NCBI GenBank assembly: GCA_002291465.1
Contig: CP021238.1
Location: 496,001-560,000 of the forward strand
Reading direction: 5' to 3'
DNA: 64,000 bases
Source of the DNA: Mycobacterium lepraemurium
GTDB taxonomy: Bacteria > Actinomycetota > Actinomycetes > Mycobacteriales > Mycobacteriaceae
Of the stretch, positions 1-8,394 are shown in pieces; the first letter of the stretch is position 1, and every line of letters begins with the position of its first letter. A model generated the notes under the pieces. That model was given only the letters and a program-made list of their open reading frames with translations. It was not told the DNA's origin and made no database searches. Both the position numbers and the translations under genes were made by a program.

Positions 1-11
1 CACGGCCGGGT

Positions 12-32
12 TGATAACGATAATCATTTTCA
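12..32. promoter_or_regulatory. Zur-type box upstream of PPE gene
   Basis: AT-rich 21-bp element TGATAACGATAATCATTTTCA in otherwise GC-rich DNA, 46 bp before the PPE start. It closely resembles the elements at 3880 and 4674 and the AT-rich palindrome known for mycobacterial Zur (zinc uptake regulator). In M. tuberculosis the PPE gene next to ESX-3 is zinc-repressed. Binding here is inferred from the sequence match. Confidence 0.75.
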
Positions 33-77
33 TTAAAGTCTGCTCAGTCTGGTCCGCCTTCCAGCCTGAGGAGACCC

Positions 78-1664
78 ATGACGGCGCCGATCTTCATGGC
101 CTCGCCGCCCGAACTGCATTCCGCGCTGCTCAGCAGCGGCCCTGGGCCCGCGTCGTTGCTGGCCGCCGCCGGCGCATGGTCGCAGTTGAGTGCCGAATAT
201 GGTTCTGCAGCAGAGCAATTGAGCACGCTGCTGACCGGCGTGGCCGCGGGCGCCTGGCAGGGCGTCAGCGGCGAATCGTACGTCGGCGCGCACGCCCCCT
301 ACCTGGCATGGCTGACCAAGGCCAGCGCCGACAGCGCGGCGGTGGCCGCCCAGCACGAAGTGGCCGCGACCGCCTACACCACTGCACTGGCCACGATGCC
401 GACGCTGCCGGAGCTGGCAGCCAACCACGCCGTGCACGCGACCCTGGTGGCCACCAACTTCTTTGGTGTCAACACGATGCCGATCGCGGTCAACGAGGCC
501 GACTATGCGCGGATGTGGAAGCAGGCGGCGACCACCATGTCCACCTATCACGCGGTGTCCACCGCCGCCGTCGCGTCCACCCCGCAAGCCGAACCGGCAC
601 CGCAGATCGTGAAATCTGATGCCTCGAAAGACGATTCGGGCAACGAAGATCACGACCCCAAGATCGACAACCCGTTCAACGACTTCATCGCGAACATCCT
701 GAGGAACCTGGGGATCGACTGGGACCCGGCCAAGGGAACCGTCAACGGGCTGGACTACGACGCCTACACGAATGCCGGGGAACCCATCTTCTGGGTGGTG
801 CGCGCCCTGGAACTGCTGGAGGATTTCGAGCAGTTCGGCTATTATCTGGTGCACAATCCCGCCTTGGCGTTCCAGTACCTGGTGCAACTCATACTGTTCG
901 ACTGGCCGACGCACATCCTGGAGATCTTCATGAGCCAGCCGGAGTTGCTGGCCCCCGCGCTGTTGCTGGCGGCCGCGCCGTTTGCCGCCGTCGGCGGATT
1001 CGCCGGGCTGGCCGGGCCGGCGGCCCTCCCGCAGCCGGTGACCGTCCCCGCGGCCGTCGCGGCCCCGCCGGCCCCGCCGGCCCCGCCCGGCCTGCCGCCC
1101 GCCATCGCCATGGCACCCACCCCCGTCGTAGCGGCCGCCCCGGTGGCGACGGCCCCGGCGCCTGCGCCCGCCGCCACGGCGACCACGGCGGCCGGCGCGC
1201 CGCCCGCGGCACCGGCACCCGTCGTGCCCGCGGCGGGATTCTTCCCGCCCTACGTCATCGGCCCGCCGGGCATGGGAACCGGCTCGGGGATGAGCGCCAG
1301 CTCGAGCGCCAAACGCAAAGCGCCGGAACCCGACAGCGCCGCCGCCGCGGCGGCCGCGGCGGCACGCAATGCCGCCCGTTCGCGCCGGCGGCGCCGCGCC
1401 ACTCGGCACGGGCACGGCGAGGAGTTCATGGACATGAACGTCGACGTCGACCCGGACTGGGGCGGGCCGGCCGGCCCCGAGTCCTCGGCGTCCGATCGGG
1501 GCGCGGGCGCGCTGGGCTTCGCAGGCACCGCGCGCAAGGACGCGGCGGGCGCGGCTGCCGGGTTGACCACCCTGCCCGGCGCCGAGCTCGGTGGTCCGAC
1601 GATGCCGATGATGCCGGGCAGCTGGGAACCGGGCGACGACGCGGGAGCCGAGCACGACAGCTAG
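78..1664 (+). CDS. PPE family protein, PPE3-like (ESX-3 flank)
   Basis: A 528-residue PPE protein. The N-terminal domain (about residues 1-175) starts [12 protein letters not shown] and carries the family motif around the first Pro-Pro-Glu and a WQG-type helix-turn. The C-terminal domain is Pro/Ala-rich, has a basic RSRRRRR stretch near residue 440, and ends in the GALGFAGT and PMMPGSW motifs (PPE-PPW type). PPE proteins pair with PE proteins and are exported by ESX systems. Position upstream of ESX-3 behind a Zur-type box matches M. tuberculosis PPE3 (Rv0280), which is zinc-regulated. The frame is open and intact, unlike the zinc-block genes that follow it. No PE gene lies directly before it in the window. 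Confidence 0.85.
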   Translation: MTAPIFMASPPELHSALLSSGPGPASLLAAAGAWSQLSAEYGSAAEQLSTLLTGVAAGAWQGVSGESYVGAHAPYLAWLTKASADSAAVAAQHEVAATAYTTALATMPTLPELAANHAVHATLVATNFFGVNTMPIAVNEADYARMWKQAATTMSTYHAVSTAAVASTPQAEPAPQIVKSDASKDDSGNEDHDPKIDNPFNDFIANILRNLGIDWDPAKGTVNGLDYDAYTNAGEPIFWVVRALELLEDFEQFGYYLVHNPALAFQYLVQLILFDWPTHILEIFMSQPELLAPALLLAAAPFAAVGGFAGLAGPAALPQPVTVPAAVAAPPAPPAPPGLPPAIAMAPTPVVAAAPVATAPAPAPAATATTAAGAPPAAPAPVVPAAGFFPPYVIGPPGMGTGSGMSASSSAKRKAPEPDSAAAAAAAAARNAARSRRRRRATRHGHGEEFMDMNVDVDPDWGGPAGPESSASDRGAGALGFAGTARKDAAGAAAGLTTLPGAELGGPTMPMMPGSWEPGDDAGAEHDS

Positions 1665-1744
1665 TCGGTTCGTTGCGACGGTCGCGCAGCGATAATGGCC
1701 CGGTGGCGACGCTGAAGGCCGTCCGCGGCTGACGGATCGGGTCG

Positions 1745-2696
1745 ATGGAGGTGTTGGTCGGCATCCTGCTGGCCTGCGCCCTGGCCGCGACCACCCTGCG
1801 GACCGTGGTCGGCAACAGCGCGGCGTTCTCCACGGTCGGCACCGTGTTCTGCGGGGTTTTTGTCCAGGCGATCCCGTTTTTGGTGCTTGGGGTGATGGTG
1901 AGCGGACTGATCGCGGTGTTCGTCTCGCCCGAACGATTGGCGCGCTGGCTGCCGCGACGGCCGGCGGCGGCGGTCCTGGTGGCCGGTGTGGGCGGGATGG
2001 CGTTGCCCGGTTGCGAGTGCGGGTCGGTGCCCCTGGCGCGGCGGCTGTTCGGCGAGGGCGGGGCGACCGGGGCTGCCGCGTTGACATTCATGCTGGCCGG
2101 CGCCGGCGATCAACCCGGTCGTCCTGGCGTCCACCGCGGTGGCGTTTCCGGGCTTGCCCGGCATGGTGTTCGCGCGGCTGGGCGTGTCGCTGCTGACCGC
2201 CGTCGTCATGGGTTGGGTGTGGTCACGCTGGGGCCGTCCGGAATGGATCACGCGCACACTGCCGGCATCCCGGGCGCCGGCCGAATCGCGATTGGAGGTG
2301 TTCACCGAGGCGGTCCGTCACGACTTCTTGTAAGCCGCATCGTATTTGGTCCTCGGTGCCGCCGCCGCGGCACTGCTGCACGTGGCCGTGCCGCCGTGGG
2401 TGTTCACGCATCTAACCGGTGACCTGGCGCTCGGGGTCGCGCTGATGGCCGCCCTGGCGGTGGTGCTGGCGCTGTGCTCGGAAGCGGATGCGTTCGTGGC
2501 GGCCAGTTTGACGATGGTGCCGCTGTTGCCCTGGCTGGTGTTCCTCGCCGTCGGGCCCGCCGTCGACGTCAAGCTGTTCGCCATACAGGCGGGCATGTTT
2601 GGCCGTGCATTCGCGGCCCGTTTTGCGCCGTGCACTCTTCTCGTAGCAACGGTGAGTGCTTGCGGCAACGGCTTTTTCGTGCTGGGCGCGCGCTGA
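1745..2696 (+). pseudogene. Broken DUF318/YraQ-type permease of the zinc block
   Basis: Remnant of a multi-spanning permease (DUF318, UPF0718). The first 120 residues from ATG 1745 read normally, including the family's GCECGSVP motif. A frameshift near 2100 moves the reading to another frame (continuing as an INPVVLASTAVAF-type stretch from about 2107), and an in-frame TAA at 2331-2333 stops it again. The remainder (2334-2696) is still recognisable with the second family motif SEADAF. The gene overlaps the next one by one base (TGATG), so both were probably one operon. In actinobacteria this pair is commonly found in Zur regulons, which suggests a metal-related transport role. As it stands no full-length protein can be made. 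Confidence 0.8.
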
Positions 2697-3448
2697 TGAG
2701 CCGCGAGACCGAGAACACCGTGTTGCTGTTGGTGGGCATCAGCATGGCCATCATCACCGCCTCCGGCGTGTTCACCCGGTATGTCAAACCCGGACTGTGG
2801 CCGTGGCTGGTGACCTCGGCCGTGGTGTTGATCGGGTTGGCGCTGGCGGCCATCGTGGGCGACATCCGCCGCGGTGGCCCGCGCACCGTCGACGCGCCCG
2901 GCGGGGCGGGCCACGGGCACTCCCACCGCAGCGGCCTCGTCTGGCTGCTGGTGCTTCCTGTGCTGGTGCTTCCTGTGCTGGTGCTGATGTTCGTGGCGCC
3001 GCCGGCGCTGCGCCCTTCCGCGGCGGCCCCGTCGGTGATGGCGGTGTCCAATGATTTTCTGAGACAAAAGTTTTCGCTGTTGCCGACGGGATCGTCCCCG
3101 GAAGTGTCGCTGCCAGAGGTGTTGATGCGCGAGGCGCAGGACACCACCGGATCGCTGACGAACCGGACGATCACCGTGACCGGCTTCGTCCTCAACGAGG
3201 CTCACGGCGTCGATCTGGGACGTGTCGTAATCGTCTGCTGTGCGGCCGACGCGCAACTGGCCCGTATCCATCTGCACGGCCCGGCTGCCGCGGTCGCCGC
3301 CGGCCTGCCGGACAACACCTGGATCCGGGTCGAAGGTCAGGTCGTTCCGGCGCCGCGGTAACCGAAATCGGCGGTGATTCCGACGCTGCAGACCACCGCG
3401 GTCACCCGGATCGATGCGCCGCGCAATCCCTACGCCTACCCGCGCTGA
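2696..3448 (+). pseudogene. TIGR03943/YcgQ-family membrane protein with premature stop
   Basis: Partner of the preceding permease. From ATG 2696 it has two N-terminal membrane segments, a His-rich linker (GHGHSHRSG), a third membrane segment, and a soluble C-terminal domain with a CC pair in VIVCCAADAQ. TAA at 3359-3361 ends the frame at 221 residues. The same frame continues after it with a family-like tail (IPTLQTTAVTRIDAPRNPYAY) to a TGA at 3446-3448, so the TAA looks like a nonsense mutation that removes about 28 residues. The truncated protein could retain partial function. Its role in the zinc response is inferred from gene context only. Confidence 0.7.
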
Positions 3449-3459
3449 CCCGCCCCCGC

Positions 3460-3624
3460 TCAGCGCTCTTCGCGGAAGTCGACGTGGCGGCGGACGACCG
3501 GATCGTATTTGCGCAGCACCAGCCGGTCGGGGTTGTTGCGCCGGTTCTTGCGGGTGATGTAGGTGTATCCGGTCCCGGCCGTCGAACGCAGTTTGACCAA
3601 GGGGCGAATCTCGTTGCGGGCCAT
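3460..3624 (-). CDS. rpmG: 50S ribosomal protein L33, zinc-independent paralogue
   Basis: A 54-residue protein beginning [20 protein letters not shown] and ending DFREER, a clear L33. It has no cysteines, whereas the zinc-binding form carries two CxxC pairs. Such 'C-minus' paralogues replace the zinc form when zinc is scarce and are Zur-repressed in mycobacteria. Its ATG overlaps the stop of rpmB by one base (TGATG), so the two are translated from one transcript reading leftward from the Zur-type box at 3880. The usual companions rpsN2 and rpsR2 (alternative S14 and S18) are absent here. Confidence 0.93.
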   Translation of the reverse strand: MARNEIRPLVKLRSTAGTGYTYITRKNRRNNPDRLVLRKYDPVVRRHVDFREER

Positions 3625-3860
3625 CAGATTCGCTGCCCTTGCCGGCGCAGCCGCGCCACCACCGCCTCGATGCCGTCGCGGTCGATGACCTTGATGCCCT
3701 TGGCGCTGACGCGCAGCCGAATCCGGCGCCCTTCCGAGGGCAGGTAATAGGTCTTCAGTTGAATGTTGGGCGACCAGCGCCGAGGCGTCCGGCGATGCGA
3801 ATGCGACACCGCATTACCGAAGCTTGGCCGCCGGCCCGTCACCTGGCAGTGGGCAGACAC
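3624..3860 (-). CDS. rpmB: 50S ribosomal protein L28, zinc-independent paralogue
   Basis: A 78-residue L28 starting [20 protein letters not shown] from a GTG codon. The HSHRRT-RRW-PN core is typical of L28. Only one Cys remains of the N-terminal CxxC zinc ligands, which identifies the zinc-independent paralogue. First gene of a two-gene leftward operon with rpmG, with a Zur-type box 20 bp upstream. Both ribosomal genes are intact although the neighbouring zinc-block genes on both sides are broken. Confidence 0.93.
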   Translation of the reverse strand: MSAHCQVTGRRPSFGNAVSHSHRRTPRRWSPNIQLKTYYLPSEGRRIRLRVSAKGIKVIDRDGIEAVVARLRRQGQRI

Positions 3861-3879
3861 GAAACCCCTCTCCGCTTAT

Positions 3880-3900
3880 TGAAAATGATTTTCGACAAGG
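3880..3900. promoter_or_regulatory. Zur-type box upstream of rpmB-rpmG
   Basis: TGAAAATGATTTTCGACAAGG matches the reverse complement of the element at 12-32 in its first 15 bases, and lies 20 bp upstream of the rpmB GTG. It should serve the leftward rpmB-rpmG operon. Confidence 0.75.
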
Positions 3901-3932
3901 CCCGCCACGGACGGTACCGTATGGGTAGCTCA

Positions 3933-3953
3933 GATAAAAACGATTACCAATAA
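3933..3953. promoter_or_regulatory. Second Zur-like element upstream of CobW-like remnant
   Basis: GATAAAAACGATTACCAATAA is AT-rich and resembles the other Zur-type boxes more weakly (AATCGTTTT on the other strand). It sits just before a strong ribosome site (AAGGAGG) and the ATG at 3962 of the CobW-like gene, so it probably once controlled that rightward gene. Confidence 0.5.
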
Positions 3954-3961
3954 GGAGGCCG

Positions 3962-4440
3962 ATGCGGCACGGACCCGGTCGTGGGTGCGCTGCAGCGCAC
4001 CCCGGGAACGCTGGTCGTCGAGCATCGGTTCGACGGCCACGTGGTGCGCCGAACCACGGCGGTGCTCACCGATGGCGTCTTGACCAGCACCGAGTGCAGG
4101 CTGGAACTCGCGCACGGCTGTGTGTCGTGCACTATCCGTAACGATCTACTGGTCCTGCTGCGTCAACTGCACCGTCGCGACGACGTCGACCGGATCGTGG
4201 TGCGCCTGGCCCCCTGGCTGGAACCGGAACCGATCTGCCTGGCCATCAACCACGTCCGGGTCCGGGTGGCGCCGGGTGGCGTCGACGGCCCTACGGCCCT
4301 TGATGTTTCGATCGCCGCCGTGGTGACCTGTGTCGACTCCTCGACGTGGCTGAGCCAGGCACTGGGCGAGGACGAACTGGACGGCGGCCGCACCCACGCC
4401 CAGGTGGTGATCGGTCAGGCGGAATTCGCCGACGTGGTGG
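3962..4440 (+). pseudogene. CobW/Rv0106-like metal-chaperone gene, N-terminally deleted and 3' truncated
   Basis: Starting at ATG 3962 behind AAGGAGG, only the first two codons (Met-Arg) are in frame. The family sequence resumes one frame over (DPVVGALQRTPGTLVVEHRF), as expected if a short stretch was deleted after codon 2. The body has the conserved HGCVSCTIRNDLL and LAPWLEPEPI segments and ends abruptly at GQAEFADVV, roughly halfway through the usual length. From there the DNA continues as a PPE tail in another frame. Rv0106-type proteins belong to the zinc-repressed set and are thought to handle metal in low zinc. No functional product is expected. Confidence 0.75.
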
Positions 4441-4579
4441 GGGCGCCGGCCCGCTGGGCTTTGCCGGCACCGCGCCGTCGGCCCCCGCGGAGGCGACGGG
4501 GCTGGCCACGCTGGCCGGCGACGAGTTCGGCACCGGACCATCGATGCCCATGGTGCCGGGCAACTGGGCCGGCGAGTAG
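4440..4579 (+). pseudogene. PPE C-terminal fragment fused to CobW-like remnant
   Basis: Reads [20 protein letters not shown] and then PMVPGNW, ending at TAG 4577-4579. This is the last 45 or so residues of a PPE-PPW protein, with the same LGFAGT and PMVPGNW landmarks as the PPE genes at 78 and 12674. No PPE N-terminus precedes it; it abuts the CobW-like remnant, so it marks a deletion or recombination join. Confidence 0.75.
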
Positions 4580-4673
4580 CGGCGGAACTTTACCGCCGCG
4601 GCGCCCGACTACTGGCTGCGTGATCGTGCCCGGCTACCCATCCGCCACCTGTCCGCGGCAGGTACGCCGGAAT

Positions 4674-4694
4674 TGATAATGAAAATGATTTTCA
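4674..4694. promoter_or_regulatory. Zur-type box of the ESX-3 operon
   Basis: TGATAATGAAAATGATTTTCA, the best match in the window to the mycobacterial Zur palindrome. It contains the symmetrical TGAAAATGATTTTCA core and lies 216 bp upstream of eccA3. Confidence 0.82.
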
Positions 4695-4840
4695 GTAGGG
4701 TGGGGTCTTGCTGTGAAGCTGCCGAGGGTGCGGCTGTAAGTATGCCGAAAATGCGGCAAATCCCTAGGCTAAATGTCCTCATCAGCGGTAGAAGAAGGGC
4801 AGCGGAGTGGTGAGCCGACCAAGCTCAAACCCCTCGACAG

Positions 4841-4859
4841 TTAGCATAGGCAATGCTAA
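4841..4859. promoter_or_regulatory. IdeR-type iron box of the ESX-3 operon
   Basis: TTAGCATAGGCAATGCTAA is a 19-bp inverted repeat (TTAGCAT-5-ATGCTAA) matching the layout of the mycobacterial iron box TTAGGTTAGGCTAACCTAA. It lies 50 bp before eccA3. Iron-loaded IdeR bound here would repress ESX-3. Confidence 0.78.
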
Positions 4860-4909
4860 CTTCAGGCGGTTAGGTTTAGGGGAGGCTACATACATGAGAA
4901 GGCGCGGCC

Positions 4910-6763
4910 GTGGAACGCGGTGACACCGGCATGCTCACAGCTCAACCGGTCAATTCCCGGGTCGACGCACGCGTCGACGACGACGTGGTCAGCCGGTTCG
5001 CCACCTGCTGCCGCGTGCTGGGCATCGTCGTCTACCAACGGCAGCGCCCCGCCGACCTGGCCGCCGCCCGCTCCGGCTTCGCCGCGCTGACCCGTATCGC
5101 CCACGACCAGTGCGACGCGTGGACCGGGCTGGCGGCCGCCGGCGACGTGTCGCTGCGCGTGCTGGAGGCGGTGGTCCGCACCCCGGCCACCGCGGGCGTG
5201 CTGCAGCGCCAGGTGGACCTGGCGCCCGGCGCGCTGGGCTTCCGCTACGACACCGGGCTGTATCTGCAGTTCCGCGCCACCACGACCGACGACTTCCAGC
5301 TCGCCTACGCGGCGGCGCTGGCAACCGCCGGGCGCTTCGCCGACGCCGACCGGATCGTCACCGCGCTGACCGCCACCCGACCCGGCTGGCGGGAAGCCCG
5401 CTGGGTGTCGGTCGTGATCAACTACCGGGCCGAGCGCTGGTCGGACGTCGTCAAGCTGCTCACCCCGATCGTCAACGACACCGACCTCGACGACGCCTAC
5501 GCGCACGCCGCCAAGATCGCCCTGGGCACCGCGCTGGCCCGCCTCGGCATGTTCGCCCCGGCGCTGTCCTACCTGGAGGAGCCCGACGGTCCGGTCGCCG
5601 TGGCGGCCGTCGACGGCGCCCTGGCCAAGGCGCTGGTGCTGCGCGCGCACGTGGACGAGGAATCGGCCAGCGAGGTGCTGCAGGACCTCTACGCCGCGCA
5701 CCCGGAGAACGAACAGGTCGAACAGGCGTTGTCGGACACCACTTTCGGCATCGTCACCACCACCGCGGCCCGCATCGAGGCCCGCACCGACCCGTGGGAC
5801 CCCGCCACCGAGCCCAGCGCCGAGGACTTCGTCGACCCGGCCGCGCACGAGCGCAAGGCGGTGCTGCTGGCCGAGGCCGAACGCCAGCTCGCCGAATTCA
5901 TCGGACTCGACGAGGTCAAGAACCAGGTGTCCCGGCTGAAGAGCTCGGTCGCCATGGAACTGGTCCGCAAGCAGCGCGGGCTCGCGGTCGCGCAGCGGGC
6001 CCACCACCTGGTGTTCGCCGGGCCGCCCGGAACCGGTAAGACCACCATCGCCCGCGTGGTGGCCAAGATCTATTGCGGCCTGGGGCTTTTGAAGCGGGAG
6101 AACGTCCGCGAGGTGCACCGCGCCGACCTGATCGGCCAGCACATCGGCGAGACCGAGGCCAAGACCAACGCCATCATCGACAGCGCGCTGGACGGGGTGC
6201 TGTTCCTCGACGAGGCTTACGCGTTGGTCGCCACCGGCGCCAAGAACGACTTCGGGCTGGTCGCCATCGACACCCTGCTGGCCAGGATGGAGAACGACCG
6301 CGACCGCCTGGTGGTCATCATCGCCGGGTACCGGGCCGACCTGGACAAGTTCCTGGACACCAACGAGGGCTTGCGTTCCCGGTTCACCCGCAACATCGAC
6401 TTCCCGTCCTACGCGCCGTCGGAGCTGGTCGAGATCGCCACCAAGATGGCCGAACAACGCGACAGTATCTTCGAACAGGCCGCGCTGGACCACATGGAGG
6501 AGTTGTTCACCAAGCTGGCCCACGAATCGACCCCGGACGCCAACGGGATCTCGCGCCGCAACCTGGACATCGCCGGTAACGGCCGATTCGTCCGGAACAT
6601 CGTCGAGCGCGCCGAAGAGGAACGGGAGTTCCGGCTCGACCATTCCGAGCACGCCGGAACCGGCGAATTCACTGACGAGGAGCTGGTGACGATCACCGAC
6701 GACGACGTCGCACGGTCGGTTGAGCCGCTGCTGCGCGGCCTTGGCCTGTCGGTGCCGGCATGA
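4910..6763 (+). CDS. eccA3: ESX-3 AAA+ ATPase EccA3
   Basis: Cytosolic CbxX/CfqX-type AAA+ ATPase of ESX-3, 617 residues (M. tuberculosis 631). The N-terminal two thirds form a TPR-like helical domain. The ATPase domain has Walker A GPPGTGKTT near residue 373 and Walker B VLFLDEAY near 429, followed by sensor and arginine-finger regions (RSRFTRNIDFPSY). EccA proteins act on substrates or EspG-bound PE/PPE chaperone complexes before export. GTG start at 4910 chosen because the family N-terminus (MERGDTGM) aligns from there. The stop overlaps the eccB3 start (ATGA), so the two are translationally coupled. First gene of the operon, behind Zur and IdeR boxes. Confidence 0.97.
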   Translation: MERGDTGMLTAQPVNSRVDARVDDDVVSRFATCCRVLGIVVYQRQRPADLAAARSGFAALTRIAHDQCDAWTGLAAAGDVSLRVLEAVVRTPATAGVLQRQVDLAPGALGFRYDTGLYLQFRATTTDDFQLAYAAALATAGRFADADRIVTALTATRPGWREARWVSVVINYRAERWSDVVKLLTPIVNDTDLDDAYAHAAKIALGTALARLGMFAPALSYLEEPDGPVAVAAVDGALAKALVLRAHVDEESASEVLQDLYAAHPENEQVEQALSDTTFGIVTTTAARIEARTDPWDPATEPSAEDFVDPAAHERKAVLLAEAERQLAEFIGLDEVKNQVSRLKSSVAMELVRKQRGLAVAQRAHHLVFAGPPGTGKTTIARVVAKIYCGLGLLKRENVREVHRADLIGQHIGETEAKTNAIIDSALDGVLFLDEAYALVATGAKNDFGLVAIDTLLARMENDRDRLVVIIAGYRADLDKFLDTNEGLRSRFTRNIDFPSYAPSELVEIATKMAEQRDSIFEQAALDHMEELFTKLAHESTPDANGISRRNLDIAGNGRFVRNIVERAEEEREFRLDHSEHAGTGEFTDEELVTITDDDVARSVEPLLRGLGLSVPA

Positions 6764-8394
6764 CCGCCAACAACGAGCCCGACGACCGGCGTTCGTTCAC
6801 CTCGCGCACCCCGGTCAACGACAACCCCGACCAGGTGCAGTACCGGCGCGGCTTCGTCACCCGGCACCAGGTCAGCGGCTGGCGATTCGTGATGCGCCGC
6901 ATCGCCTCCGGTATCGCCCTGCACGACACCCGGATGCTGGTCGACCCGCTGCGCACCCAGTCGCGCGCCGTCGCGATGGGCGCGGTCCTGCTGGTCACCG
7001 GGCTGGTCGGCTGCTTCGTGTTCTCGCTGATCCGGCCCAACGGCACCGCCGGGACCAACGCCGTGTTGGCCGACCGGTCGACGGCCGCGCTGTACGTCCG
7101 GGTCGGCGACGACCTGCACCCGGTGCTCAACCTGACCTCCGCCCGGCTGATCGTGGGCAAGCCGGTCAACCCCACCACCGTGAAAAGCGCTGAGCTGGAT
7201 CGGTTTCCGCGCGGCAACCTGCTCGGCATCCCCGGCGCCCCGGAGCGGATGGTGCAAAACCCGTCCACCGACGCGAACTGGACGGTGTGCGACTCGGTCA
7301 GCGAGACCGCCCCGGGCGGGCACGGCGCGCACAGCACCGGTGTCACCGTGATCGCGGGCCGGCCGGACAGCAGCGGCGCCCGCGCCGCCACGCTGCCGTC
7401 GCACCAGGCGATCCTGGCTGAGCGGGACGGCGGCACCTGGCTGCTGTGGAACGGCCGGCGCTCGCAGATCAACCTGGCCGACCACGCCGTCACCAACGCG
7501 CTCGGCTTGACCGAGGGCAACTCCGAGCTGCCCGCGCCCCGGCCCATCGCGCTGGGTCTTTTCAACGCGATACCCGAGGCGCCGTCGTTGTCCGCGCCGG
7601 GCATCCCGAACGCCGGCGCCCCGGCGCCGTTCGCGGTGCCGGCACCGATCGGGGCCGTGGTGGTCTCCTACACCCTGGATCAAAGCTCCTCGGGGGCGCC
7701 GCGCTACTACGCGGTGCTGCCCGACGGCCTGCAGCAGATCTCACCGGTGCTGGCGGCGATCCTGCGCAACACCAATTCCTATGGGCTGGACCAACCGTCG
7801 CGGCTGGGCGCCGACGCGGTGGCCAAGCTGCCGGTGTCGCGGATGCTGGACACCGCGCGCTACCCGGACCAACACGTCAGCCTGGTGGACACCGCCAAAT
7901 CGCCTGTCACATGCGCATATTGGAGCAAGCCCGCCGGTGCGGCCACCAGCTCGCTGAACCTGTTGTCCGGCTCGGCGCTGCCGATCACCGAATCGATCCG
8001 CCCCGTCGACCTGGTGGCCGGCGGCTCCCCGCAGAACGGCCCGGTGGCCACCCGGGTCGCGTTGCCGCCGGGCACCGGCTACTTCACCCAGACCGCCGGC
8101 GGCGGCGCGGGCTCGCCGGGTGCCGGATCGCTGTTCTGGGTCTCGGACACCGGGGTCCGCTACGGCATCGACAACGAGGCCGAGCACTCGGCCGCCGGGC
8201 ACGGCAAAACGGTTGAGGCCCTTGACCTTAGCGGCTCGCCGCTGCCCATCCCGTGGTCTGTGCTGTCGTTGTTCGCCAAGGGTCCGACGTTGTCGCGCGC
8301 CGACGCGCTGCTGGCACACGACGGGCTGCCGCCCGACCAAGCGCCCGGCCGCGTGGCTGCCGCCGCACCGCAAGCCGAGGGAGCCCCCCGATGA
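6760..8394 (+). CDS. eccB3: ESX-3 membrane component EccB3
   Basis: 544 residues (M. tuberculosis 538). A short cytosolic N-terminus with the conserved [15 protein letters not shown] helix, one membrane segment at about residues 73-93, then a large periplasmic domain of R1-R4-type repeats with the Cys pair at VCDSV and VTCAYW. EccB is part of the EccBCDE membrane complex and shapes its periplasmic face. The ATG overlaps the eccA3 stop, and its own stop overlaps the eccC3 ATG. Proline-rich linker near residues 270-290 as in the family. Intact. Confidence 0.97.
   Translation: MTANNEPDDRRSFTSRTPVNDNPDQVQYRRGFVTRHQVSGWRFVMRRIASGIALHDTRMLVDPLRTQSRAVAMGAVLLVTGLVGCFVFSLIRPNGTAGTNAVLADRSTAALYVRVGDDLHPVLNLTSARLIVGKPVNPTTVKSAELDRFPRGNLLGIPGAPERMVQNPSTDANWTVCDSVSETAPGGHGAHSTGVTVIAGRPDSSGARAATLPSHQAILAERDGGTWLLWNGRRSQINLADHAVTNALGLTEGNSELPAPRPIALGLFNAIPEAPSLSAPGIPNAGAPAPFAVPAPIGAVVVSYTLDQSSSGAPRYYAVLPDGLQQISPVLAAILRNTNSYGLDQPSRLGADAVAKLPVSRMLDTARYPDQHVSLVDTAKSPVTCAYWSKPAGAATSSLNLLSGSALPITESIRPVDLVAGGSPQNGPVATRVALPPGTGYFTQTAGGGAGSPGAGSLFWVSDTGVRYGIDNEAEHSAAGHGKTVEALDLSGSPLPIPWSVLSLFAKGPTLSRADALLAHDGLPPDQAPGRVAAAAPQAEGAPR

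Larger units (their letters stand above)
4580..4909 (+). promoter_or_regulatory. Upstream region of the ESX-3 operon
   Basis: A 330-bp stretch without a gene. Its left part (4590-4670) translates as AAAPDYWLRDRARLPIRHLS, a possible leftover coding fragment I cannot assign. It then carries a Zur-type box (4674-4694) and an IdeR-type palindrome (4841-4859) before the eccA3 GTG at 4910. This arrangement matches the dual zinc and iron control known for ESX-3 in M. tuberculosis. The AGGGGAGG at about 4875 is too far from the GTG to be its ribosome site, so eccA3 initiation remains a little uncertain. Confidence 0.7.

Noticed and set aside
33..2087. Long minus-strand open frame rich in Arg/Gly opposite the PPE gene
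   Set aside because: Low-complexity antisense shadow of a GC-rich gene; no family, start site or ribosome site.
8253..8390. Upstream extension of eccC3 in the same frame
   Set aside because: Lies within eccB3 in another frame; the ATG at 8391 overlaps the eccB3 stop and matches the family start.
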